Assembly: GCF_003992725.1 (NCBI RefSeq)
Contig: NZ_RZNF01000012.1
Location: 930,001 to 994,000, forward strand
Source: Rhodomicrobium lacus
Lineage (GTDB): Bacteria; Pseudomonadota; Alphaproteobacteria; Rhizobiales; Rhodomicrobiaceae
DNA: 64,000 nucleotides
Direction of reading: 5' to 3'
Below the pieces are notes generated by a model. It was given only the letters and a program-made list of their open reading frames with translations, had not been told where the DNA came from and ran no database searches. The position numbers and the translations under genes are program-made. Shown in pieces: positions 37,700 to 45,743 of this stretch. Within the stretch, counting starts at the first letter, position 1. Every line of letters starts with the position of its first letter.

Positions 37700-38662
37700 A
37701 TGCGCACCCTCCTCTTAGCCATCGTCGCGATGCTGGCGCTCGCCTGTGTGAGCCTCCTCGTCGGGGTGACGCATATGCCCATATGGGCCCTACTTTCGGG
37801 GCATGATGACGGACATGCGGCGCGCATTCTCGCGATCAGCCGCATTCCGCGTACAATGGCGCTCATACTGGCGGGCGCGTCCATGGCCATCGCCGGCCTC
37901 ATCATGCAGATGATGATCCGCAACCGCTTCGCCGAGCCGACAACATCCGGCACGGTGGAAGCCGCAAGTCTCGGCTTGCTGACCGTCACGATCATGGCGC
38001 CCGACCTGCCCGTGATGGGAAAAATGCTGGTAGCGGCCGCTTTCGCGCTCGCGGGAACGCTGCTGTTTGTGCGCCTCCTGCGGCTTGTGCCCCTCCGCGA
38101 TCCGCTGATGGTGCCGCTTCTCGGCATCATGCTGGGCGGGGTGATCCACGCAGTCGCTACCTTCATCGCCTACCGCTTCGATCTCCTGCAGTCGCTGCTG
38201 GCCTGGACCATGGGCGATTTCTCTGGCGTTCTGCGCGGGCGATATGAACTGCTCTGGGTCGGCGGGCTGCTTGCCGCCGTCGCCTGGATCGCCGCCGACC
38301 GGTTCACCGTGGCGGGGCTCGGGCGCGACTTCACCACCAATCTCGGCCTCAATTACAAGCGCGTTCTGGCGCTCGGCCTTGTGATCGTCTCAATGGTGAC
38401 ATCGGCGGTCGTCGTGACGGTTGGCATGATCCCGTTCCTCGGTCTCATCGTCCCGAACGTCGTAAGCCTCACCGTCGGCGACAACATGCGCCGTGCGGTG
38501 CCGTGGGTGGCCGTGCTGGGCGCGATCTTCGTCCTCTCGTGCGACATCCTCGGGCGCATCATCCGCGAGCCCTATGAAATTCCGCTTGGAACCGTCGTCG
38601 GCGTCGTCGGCAGTGCAATGTTCCTTTGGCTCGTTTTGCGGAAGCGTTCGCATGCTGCCTGA
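37700..38662 (+). CDS. siderophore ABC transporter permease (FecCD family), first subunit
   Basis: The 320-residue protein has about nine membrane helices and FecCD features: RIPRTMALILAGASMAIAGLIMQMMIRN, PTTSGTVEAASLGLL, and MIPFLGLIVPNVV in the region that contacts the ATPase. It pairs with the next gene, as CeuB/YclN-type with CeuC/YclO-type. It starts six bases after the binding protein gene, and its 3' end overlaps the next gene by 11 bases. Confidence 0.9.
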   Translation: MRTLLLAIVAMLALACVSLLVGVTHMPIWALLSGHDDGHAARILAISRIPRTMALILAGASMAIAGLIMQMMIRNRFAEPTTSGTVEAASLGLLTVTIMAPDLPVMGKMLVAAAFALAGTLLFVRLLRLVPLRDPLMVPLLGIMLGGVIHAVATFIAYRFDLLQSLLAWTMGDFSGVLRGRYELLWVGGLLAAVAWIAADRFTVAGLGRDFTTNLGLNYKRVLALGLVIVSMVTSAVVVTVGMIPFLGLIVPNVVSLTVGDNMRRAVPWVAVLGAIFVLSCDILGRIIREPYEIPLGTVVGVVGSAMFLWLVLRKRSHAA

Positions 38663-39617
38663 CCGGAACGCACGGCCGCGCACCGTCCTTTTGCTGCTCG
38701 CCGCGCTGGCGGTCGCGGCCATCGTTGCCTTCATGACCGTTGGCGCGAAAGGCAACTGGGACTTCGTGCTGAAGTTTCGCGGCCTGAAGCTCGCGGGGCT
38801 GGTGCTTGTCGCATGGGCGATTGCACTGTCGACGGTGCTGTTTCAGACCGTCACCAACAACCGCATCCTCACGCCTGCCCTCATGGGCTTCGACGCGCTC
38901 TACATCCTGATTCAGACGATGCTTGTCGCGCTGCTCGGGACGGCGGCCGTCGCCATGCTCGACCATAATTCCGTGTTCGCACTCAACGCCGTCGCCATGG
39001 CGCTCTTTTCCGGGCTGCTGTTCCGCTGGCTGTTCGCGGGCGAGGAACGCAGCCTCCACCTTCTGGTGCTCGCGGGGATCATCTTCGGCGTCTTCTTCAA
39101 GAGCCTCGCGTCGCTCATGCAGCGGCTGCTCGACCCGAACGAGTTCATGGTCCTGCAAGACAGCTTCTTTGCGAGTTTCAACCGCATCGATGCCACGCTG
39201 CTCGGCGTTTCGGCGGCGATCGTCGCTGTCGTCTCTGCCGTAGTGATCCCGATGCTGCCGCGTCTCGATGTGCTCGCGCTCGGCCGACCGATGGCGATAA
39301 GCCTCGGTGTCAACTATCGGCGCGAGGTTTCGCTCGTTCTCATCGCGGTGGCTCTTCTCGTATCGGCGTCCACGGCGCTTGTCGGTCCCGTCACCTTCTT
39401 CGGGCTGCTCGTCGCGAGCCTCGCGCATGCGCTGATCGGAAACGCTCGCCACGCGATGCTCATTCCGGCCGCTGTTCTTCTCAGCATAATTTTCCTCGTC
39501 GGCGGGCAGACGATTCTAGAACGCGTCTTCGGTTTCGACACGGCGCTTTCGGTCATCATCGAGTTCGTCGGAGGCATAGCGTTCATCATTCTCATCGTGA
39601 GAAAGGCCATCAGATGA
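38652..39617 (+). CDS. siderophore ABC transporter permease (FecCD family), second subunit
   Basis: The 321-residue membrane protein of the FecCD family has LKLAGLVLVAWAIALSTVLFQ, NNRILTPALMGFDALYILIQT and LVGPVTFFGLLVASLAHAL. It forms the heterodimeric channel with the first permease. The ATG at 38652 lies inside the end of the preceding gene, and the stop overlaps the ATPase gene start (ATGA), showing tight translational coupling. Confidence 0.9.
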   Translation: MLPDRNARPRTVLLLLAALAVAAIVAFMTVGAKGNWDFVLKFRGLKLAGLVLVAWAIALSTVLFQTVTNNRILTPALMGFDALYILIQTMLVALLGTAAVAMLDHNSVFALNAVAMALFSGLLFRWLFAGEERSLHLLVLAGIIFGVFFKSLASLMQRLLDPNEFMVLQDSFFASFNRIDATLLGVSAAIVAVVSAVVIPMLPRLDVLALGRPMAISLGVNYRREVSLVLIAVALLVSASTALVGPVTFFGLLVASLAHALIGNARHAMLIPAAVLLSIIFLVGGQTILERVFGFDTALSVIIEFVGGIAFIILIVRKAIR

Positions 39618-40372
39618 TCCTCGCGAACGAAGTCACGAAGCGCTACGGCGACGCGGTGGTGGTCGATGGCCTGAGCGTGACGATCCCGAAGGGTGGCATC
39701 ACATCGATCATCGGTCCGAACGGAGCGGGAAAATCCACCTTGCTTTCGATGCTGGCCCGCCTCCTCAGAATGGACGGCGGCAGCGTCACCGTCGGCGGCC
39801 TCGACGTCACCACCACGGCGTCGGATGTGATCGCGCGGCGACTGGCCATCCTCCGGCAGGACAACCACCTGTCAGCGCGGCTCAGCGTCCGCGACCTCGT
39901 CACCTTCGGCCGCTTTCCCTATTCGAAAGGGCGCCCGACGCTGGACGACAAGCGCCACGTCGAGCGCGCGCTTTCCTATCTCGATCTCGGCGCGCTGGCC
40001 GACCGCTATCTCGACGAGCTTTCGGGTGGCCAGAGGCAGCGCGCGTTCGTCGCCATGGTATTGTGTCAGGACACGGATTATGTGCTTCTGGACGAGCCGC
40101 TCAACAACCTTGACATGAAGCATGCGCAGTCGATGATGAAAACGCTGCGTCAAGCGACGCGCGATCTCGGCAAGACCGTCGTCCTCGTGCTTCACGACAT
40201 CAATTTCGCGTCGTGGTACTCGGATTTCATCGTCGCGCTGAAGGATGGCAAGCTTGCCGTCGCCGGCTCGGTGGACGAAGTGATCCGCGAAGATATGCTC
40301 CGCGGTATCTACGGGATGGAAATCCAGGTCCATGCGGTGGCAGGACGGCGGATCGCCCTCTATTACGAATAA
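39614..40372 (+). CDS. siderophore ABC transporter ATP-binding protein
   Basis: The 252-residue ATPase has Walker A GPNGAGKSTLL, the signature LSGGQRQRAF and Walker B YVLLDEPLNNLDM, and an H-loop in VVLVLHDINFASWYSD. It powers the two FecCD permeases. It overlaps the second permease gene by four bases and ends five bases before the convergent AraC-type gene. Confidence 0.93.
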   Translation: MILANEVTKRYGDAVVVDGLSVTIPKGGITSIIGPNGAGKSTLLSMLARLLRMDGGSVTVGGLDVTTTASDVIARRLAILRQDNHLSARLSVRDLVTFGRFPYSKGRPTLDDKRHVERALSYLDLGALADRYLDELSGGQRQRAFVAMVLCQDTDYVLLDEPLNNLDMKHAQSMMKTLRQATRDLGKTVVLVLHDINFASWYSDFIVALKDGKLAVAGSVDEVIREDMLRGIYGMEIQVHAVAGRRIALYYE

Positions 40373-40376
40373 GCCT

Positions 40377-41336
40377 TCAGGAATTCATGCGCGCGGTGCG
40401 CCCGGGCGGGAAGCCGTAGGTTCGCTTGAAGGCGCAGGTGAAGTTCGACGCGTTGGAATAGCCCGCGATGTAAGCCGCCTCCGCGATGGTGATGCCTTCG
40501 CGGCAGAGCGCCGTCTTCGCGAGTTCGAGTTTCCTCTGGCGGATGAAGGCCTGCACCGTGATACCGAAATGAGCCTTGAAGGCACGCTGCACGGTGCTGG
40601 CGCTTGCCCCTGTTTCACGGGCGATCTGTTCGATCGTGAGATTTTCCGAGAGGTTGGCGATGATGAAGTCGCGCACGCGGCGGCCCTGTCTCGCGGCGCT
40701 CAGCGAAGGCAGAGGATCATCCGCTCCCCGCTCCGCGAGCAGCGCATCGAACGCGAAGCGCAGCATGTCGAGCGCGCGCGCGTGCCTGTTGAGGCGGCAA
40801 AGCTCGGGACGCGAAACTGCCGGTTCCAGAAGCTCGCGCGCCGCCCAGACGAATTGGCGGCTCGGCGTCCAGGCAAAATGCGACAAATGCCTCGAAAGGA
40901 AGTCATGCAACGGCGGCGAACCTTCCGTCTCTTCGAGATAGAGACCGTCCAGCCAGTCCGGCGGGCATGAGATCTGAATTTTCCTCATTCCCGGAGAACT
41001 GCCGAAGTGGCCGAGAACACTCGGCCGCGTCAGGTTTATCATCATCGCACGTACCGGTTCAGCGCCGGCGCCACTTTGAAAAACGAAGTCCTGGTGGTCG
41101 ATACGGAAGCGCTGGCTGCCCTGGAAGATCGCCATCAGCATCAATTTTGGCGGGATCTCGGAGAGGGTCGGAGCCGTTCGTGGCGCGGGAGCGACCGGAA
41201 CGAGAGGCTTTTCCAGAATGCCCACCTTCGGCAGCAGCCGCTGTCGCTTTTCGACGGCGCTGGCGCCGTCATCGAACGCTTCGATTGCAGAATAGCGACA
41301 GTCTGAACCGAAGACGTCGCGATGGTCGTTTTGCAT
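40377..41336 (-). CDS. AraC-family regulator, PchR-like
   Basis: The protein has about 319 residues. The C-terminal 100 residues carry the double helix-turn-helix of AraC regulators (LTIEQIARETGASASTVQRAF, then ITIAEAAYIAGYSNASNFTCAFKRTYG and PPG). The N-terminal part, with MLMAIFQGSQRFRIDHQDFVFQSG, resembles the effector-binding half of PchR-type regulators that bind ferric siderophores. It faces the TonB receptor gene across a 124-base gap containing an inverted repeat, its probable target. An ATG at 41396 would add 20 residues without a ribosome-binding site, so 41336 is used. Confidence 0.85.
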   Translation of the reverse strand: MQNDHRDVFGSDCRYSAIEAFDDGASAVEKRQRLLPKVGILEKPLVPVAPAPRTAPTLSEIPPKLMLMAIFQGSQRFRIDHQDFVFQSGAGAEPVRAMMINLTRPSVLGHFGSSPGMRKIQISCPPDWLDGLYLEETEGSPPLHDFLSRHLSHFAWTPSRQFVWAARELLEPAVSRPELCRLNRHARALDMLRFAFDALLAERGADDPLPSLSAARQGRRVRDFIIANLSENLTIEQIARETGASASTVQRAFKAHFGITVQAFIRQRKLELAKTALCREGITIAEAAYIAGYSNASNFTCAFKRTYGFPPGRTARMNS

Positions 41337-41407
41337 ATCCTTTTGACATTCTCCCAAATTTCCAACGTCAGCCCCATAAGATATCCAGAGAAACATCTGG
41401 GTGCAAG

Positions 41408-41436
41408 CTAAGGTTTTCTGAGTATTTAAACCTTAG
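41408..41436. promoter_or_regulatory. 9-bp perfect inverted repeat between AraC-type gene and TonB receptor
   Basis: CTAAGGTTT (41408-41416) and AAACCTTAG (41428-41436) are exact reverse complements, 11 bases apart, and end 24 bases before the receptor start codon. The site is a candidate operator for the adjacent AraC/PchR-like regulator or an RNA hairpin in the leader. Confidence 0.55.
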
Positions 41437-41460
41437 GTTGCGTAAAAGGGGCGGCAAAAA

Positions 41461-43779
41461 ATGGGCACTACAACTTCAGACTATCAGAAGAATTATTATA
41501 ACTGTAGATCGGCGACGATTACTGCGAGTTATTCTAGTTCCAGAATTTCAGTAAAGCGCGACCGTGTCCTAGCTCTGCTGGGCTGGAGCCTTGTCACAAG
41601 CGCGAGCCTTTTTACCCTGGACGCAGTCACGGTTCCGGTTCAGGCGCAAGGAACGGGCCAGATCGGCGAGATCGTCGTCGAAGGCAAAAAGAAGGTGAAA
41701 AAGCCCGCGCCGAGGCAGCAGGCCGCGCAGCCCGTCGAGTTGCCCCGGCAGGAGCCGCAGGCGCAGGAGGAGAGCGGCAACGGCCCGGTTCAGGGCTATG
41801 TCGCGCAGAAAAGTCTAACCGGCACCAAAACCAACACCCCGCTCATCAAGACCCCGCAGTCCATCTCCGTCGTGCCGCGCCAGCAAATCGAGGACCAGGC
41901 CGCGAAAACCGTGGCTGAGGCGCTCCGCTACACTGCGGGCGTATTTACGGAATATCGCGGCAGTTCGAACCTTCACGACGAAATGTTCGTACGCGGCTTC
42001 AGCTACGTGCCGCGCTACCTCAACGGCCTTCTCTACGGCTCCGGCTCTTTCGGCCAGATGGACCCGTATTTCCTTGAAAGGGTGGAGGTGATCAAAGGGC
42101 CCGCCTCGGTGCTTTACGGGCAGGCGAACCCCGGCGGCATCGTGAACCTCGTCAGCAAGCTTCCGACTGGCGAGACGCACCGCGAAGTCTTCGTCGAATT
42201 CGGCAGCGAAAACCGCTTCGCGACCGGCTTCGATGTCGGCGGTGTGGTCAGCCCGGAAATTTCCTATCGCGTCGTCGGCGTGGGCCTCGATAGCGATGGG
42301 GAGGTGAACTACACCGAGAAGAAGCGTGTCGGCATCATGCCTTCCGTGATGTGGACACCCACCGAAAACACAAAGCTCGTCGTGGATGGCATGTACACCT
42401 ACGAGCCAAACGCGGGCTTTCGGAACTTCCTCGAAGCGAAAGGCACGATGTACCCGACGTCGTATGGCTACGTGCCGCATGACTTCTACATGGGCGAGCC
42501 CGGCTACGACAAATACGAACGCACGCAATACTACATCGGCTATCTATTCGAGCACCGCTTCGACCCGACGTTCACGGTGCGCCAGAGCGCGCGCATCTCG
42601 CGGATCGAGACCATGTTCAACACAATGGTCGAATGGGGCGTGGTCGACGACAACACCTTTTCAAGAAAGGCTGGGGCCGGCCCTGAGGAATTGACGCAGT
42701 TCACGGTCGACAATCAGGTGCAGGCCGACCTCAAGACCGCCTTCGTGAAGCACAAGGTGCTGGGCGGTGTGGATTACCGCTGGTCGCGGCGCGACTACCA
42801 GTGGGGCTATGCGGCGACTCTCAGCTATATCGACTGGAACAATCCCGTTTACGGCCAGCCTGTCGATACAAACATCGTCAACAACACCGACAACAAGACG
42901 ATCACCGATCAGGTCGGCCTCTACCTTCAGGATCAGATCGAGATCGGCCGCCTGAACCTGCTTGCGGGCGTGCGCCACGATTGGGCCTCGAACGAGGTTA
43001 CGGACTACCTCAAGAGCGGCGCGAAGACCTCACAGGACGACACCGCTACCACCTGGCGGGCAGGTGCGATCTACAATTTCGAAAACGGCATCTCGCCCTA
43101 TGTGAGCTTCAGCCAGTCCTTCGAGCCGGTAACGCAGGCACCCGCCACGGGACAGGCTCCCTTCAAGCCGACGACCGGCGAGCAGTATGAAGCCGGCATC
43201 AAATATGCCCCTCCCGGCACGCGCATGCTGTTCACGGCGGCCGTTTTCGACCTGACGAAACAGAACGTGCTGACGCGCCAGAAATCGTCCGATCCCTATA
43301 CGCAGATCGGCGAAATCCGCAGCCGTGGCCTCGAACTCGAAGCCCATGCGGAACTGACCGAGAATATTTCTGCGGTGGCGAGCTATAGCCATATCGACAT
43401 GGAGGTGACGGATAACCTCGACAGCACGATTCTAGGCAAGATGCCGGCGCGCGTGCCGATCGATCAGGTGTCGCTCTGGGGCAAGTACGATTTCAAGGAC
43501 GGTGCGTTCAACGGCCTCGGCCTCGGCGCGGGCGTGCGCTTCATCGGCGAGAGCTGGGGCAACGATACGAACACCTTCAAGGTGCCGGCGGTCACGCTTT
43601 TCGATGCTTCCGTCAGCTACGACCTCAGCGCTTCCTTCCCGAACCTCAAGGGTACGAAGCTTCAGGTCAACGCCACGAACATTTCCGACGAGCAGTATGT
43701 GGCATCCTGCGCCAGCGCCGGGGCGTGTTTCTACGGTTCCGGCCGTGCTGTGACGGGGCAGGTCAAATATTCATGGTAA
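41461..43779 (+). CDS. TonB-dependent siderophore receptor
   Basis: The 772-residue outer-membrane receptor has an unusually long N-terminal leader of about 60 residues that ends in a signal peptide core (VLALLGWSLVTSASLFTLDAV, split here) cleaved near VQAQ. A TonB-box-like IGEIVVEG follows, then a plug (TPQSISVVPRQQIEDQ, ERVEVIKGPASVLYGQANPGGIVN) and a barrel ending VTGQVKYSW. It resembles the FhuA/FoxA/FiuA siderophore receptor class; no signalling (STN) domain is visible. No other canonical start exists before the signal core, and AGGGG lies at proper distance from the ATG at 41461. The stop overlaps the esterase start. Confidence 0.9.
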   Translation: MGTTTSDYQKNYYNCRSATITASYSSSRISVKRDRVLALLGWSLVTSASLFTLDAVTVPVQAQGTGQIGEIVVEGKKKVKKPAPRQQAAQPVELPRQEPQAQEESGNGPVQGYVAQKSLTGTKTNTPLIKTPQSISVVPRQQIEDQAAKTVAEALRYTAGVFTEYRGSSNLHDEMFVRGFSYVPRYLNGLLYGSGSFGQMDPYFLERVEVIKGPASVLYGQANPGGIVNLVSKLPTGETHREVFVEFGSENRFATGFDVGGVVSPEISYRVVGVGLDSDGEVNYTEKKRVGIMPSVMWTPTENTKLVVDGMYTYEPNAGFRNFLEAKGTMYPTSYGYVPHDFYMGEPGYDKYERTQYYIGYLFEHRFDPTFTVRQSARISRIETMFNTMVEWGVVDDNTFSRKAGAGPEELTQFTVDNQVQADLKTAFVKHKVLGGVDYRWSRRDYQWGYAATLSYIDWNNPVYGQPVDTNIVNNTDNKTITDQVGLYLQDQIEIGRLNLLAGVRHDWASNEVTDYLKSGAKTSQDDTATTWRAGAIYNFENGISPYVSFSQSFEPVTQAPATGQAPFKPTTGEQYEAGIKYAPPGTRMLFTAAVFDLTKQNVLTRQKSSDPYTQIGEIRSRGLELEAHAELTENISAVASYSHIDMEVTDNLDSTILGKMPARVPIDQVSLWGKYDFKDGAFNGLGLGAGVRFIGESWGNDTNTFKVPAVTLFDASVSYDLSASFPNLKGTKLQVNATNISDEQYVASCASAGACFYGSGRAVTGQVKYSW

Positions 43780-45413
43780 AAGAGCGAACCCCATTCCCTG
43801 CCCGGTCTCTTGCCCGGGCGGGCCTTTTCGCGGTGATGATGACAACAGCTTTTCCGCATGCATCCATGGCGGCCGAGGGCCTTCCGCTTCGCCTCGATCC
43901 CGGCGCTTCGATAGAAGTGAATGTCGCGGCGACGGCTCCGGTCGTCATCGATGCCGGAACGCGCCCCGGCGATTACGTGGCGGGCGTGGTCGACGCCGGA
44001 GGCTCCGCAGTCACGCTCGAACTCTTGGCGGACGGCAAGCTCGTGCGACAGTTTTTCCTCAACGCGGCAGGGAGAAGCGATTTTCGCTATGTCGCCGATG
44101 AGGGTGACGTGCTGCGCCTCAGCGCGAGGGGGGCGGGGCGCGTGCTTGTCAGGCTCGACAAGCGCATCGGCGTGGCCGAACAGGTCGCGCCACCGAAAAA
44201 GCCGGTCAGCCCGATGATGGCGGACCTCGCCGCGAAAGTGGCGGCGGGCGAGAGCACGGATGCCTTCTGGCGGATTGCTGCCGAGAGGGGGACGCCCCTC
44301 GTCGAGCCGGGCCCGGAGGGCAAGGCGATCGTCACCTTCCTGATGCGCGGAGCCAGACGCGGCGTTCGCATTCTCGGCGCCCCGAGCACCGATCACGATC
44401 CGATGGAGCGGCTCGGCGACAGCGACGTCTGGTTCAAGACATATGTGCTCCCCTCCTCGACGCGGCTTTCCTATAAAATTGCGCCAGACGTGCCCGACCT
44501 CGCGGGCACCGAGCGTGAGCGGCGCGTCGCGATCCTCGCGACCGCAAAGGCGGACCCGCTCAATCGCGCGCCGTGGCCGGCAGAAGCCGGCGACGCCTAC
44601 AATCAAAGCTCAACCTTCTCATTGCCGGACGCGCCCGCGCAGCCCTGGATCGCCCCCGTCGGCGCGCCTTCGGGCCAACTTTCGACCCTCGCCTTCGCAA
44701 GCGCGAAGCTCGGCAATGCGCGCGACGTGACGATTTACACCCCTCCGCACTTCAACCCGGCCGATCCCGGAACCGTGCTGCTCTTCGTGTTCGACGGTCG
44801 CGAGTATCAGGGCAAGGTTCCAACCCCGCTTATTCTCGACAATATGATCGCGGCGCGCGTGATCCCCCCAACGGTTGCCGTCTTCATTCCCAACATCGAC
44901 GGCGATACAAGGGCTACCGAGCTTCCCGGCAACGAAACCTTCGCCGATGCTCTGGCAGGGGAGCTGCTTCCCGAGGTGCTTGCAGCGACCTCGCTCCGGC
45001 ATAGCCCCGCGCGCACCGCTCTCGCGGGATCGAGCTTTGGCGGGCTGGCCTCATCGACCATCGCCCTTCGTCACCCGGAAGCGTTCGGGAATGCCATCAG
45101 CCTGTCGGGCTCCTATTGGTGGCACCCCGACGACGCCGAACCCGCGCGAGCGAATCATGTCGCCGCGCTCGTCGCAAAGACGCCTCGCCGAGACGTCCGC
45201 TTCTTCCTGAGCGCGGGGCTTTTCGAGGCTGGAGGCGGCGGACGCCCGAGCATTCTTGAGACAAACCGTCATCTGCGCGACGTGCTCGAAGCGAAAGGCT
45301 ATGCAGTGATCGCGCGCGAATATGCGGGCGGCCACGACTATCTCGTATGGCGCGGAGCGCTGTCGGATGGGCTGCTGGCGCTCTTCGGCCGCGCTGAAAT
45401 TAAGGCACCTTGA
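43773..45413 (+). CDS. periplasmic siderophore esterase (enterochelin esterase Fes/IroE-like)
   Basis: The 546-residue protein has a signal peptide (LARAGLFAVMMTTAFPHASMA). An N-terminal Ig-like enterochelin-esterase domain (about 200-280, VTFLMRGARRGVRI, DVWFKTYVLPSSTRLSYKI) precedes an alpha/beta hydrolase of the esterase D type (VTIYTPPHFNPADPGTVLLFVFDG). The nucleophile is Ser421 in GSSFGG and the base His521 in GGHDYLVWR. It would cleave trilactone or related catecholate siderophores. The signal peptide places it in the periplasm, unlike cytosolic Fes. It starts inside the end of the receptor gene (ATGGTAA), so uptake and hydrolysis are coupled. Confidence 0.87.
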   Translation: MVKERTPFPARSLARAGLFAVMMTTAFPHASMAAEGLPLRLDPGASIEVNVAATAPVVIDAGTRPGDYVAGVVDAGGSAVTLELLADGKLVRQFFLNAAGRSDFRYVADEGDVLRLSARGAGRVLVRLDKRIGVAEQVAPPKKPVSPMMADLAAKVAAGESTDAFWRIAAERGTPLVEPGPEGKAIVTFLMRGARRGVRILGAPSTDHDPMERLGDSDVWFKTYVLPSSTRLSYKIAPDVPDLAGTERERRVAILATAKADPLNRAPWPAEAGDAYNQSSTFSLPDAPAQPWIAPVGAPSGQLSTLAFASAKLGNARDVTIYTPPHFNPADPGTVLLFVFDGREYQGKVPTPLILDNMIAARVIPPTVAVFIPNIDGDTRATELPGNETFADALAGELLPEVLAATSLRHSPARTALAGSSFGGLASSTIALRHPEAFGNAISLSGSYWWHPDDAEPARANHVAALVAKTPRRDVRFFLSAGLFEAGGGGRPSILETNRHLRDVLEAKGYAVIAREYAGGHDYLVWRGALSDGLLALFGRAEIKAP

Positions 45414-45743
45414 GGTGGCACGCCTCTGCGCGTTTGCAACTCTTTAAAGAGCGGCGGGTGCGAATCCGCCCTCACATTTTTGCTTTCCGCGAAGGGTTCC
45501 CAGCGGGATCGGAAGCTATTCGGCAGGCTGGCACACCCGGCCGAAAAAGATACGCTATCCCACCAATTATAATGGACAGCGAAATCAATAACTTGAAAGG
45601 TGTTGACGCACCATAGACATTGAAGATCAGAACTTCAAACGAACGTCTTCGTCGCTCAAGTCTGCGCCCCCATTTTTCCGCGTGCGCGCGTGGTCTAACA
45701 ATGCGCTGATATCGCAGCGCGTATTCAAACCGAAAGATTGCGG
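45414..45743. other. 330-base intergenic region between iron locus and nuclease-ATPase operon
   Basis: The flanking genes converge here. No clear hairpin terminator with a T tract is seen for either, and no gene is supported. The stretch 45540-45620 is AT-rich (contains ATTATAATGG). This is the left boundary of the putative defence module; no direct repeat or integrase scar was noticed. Confidence 0.4.
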
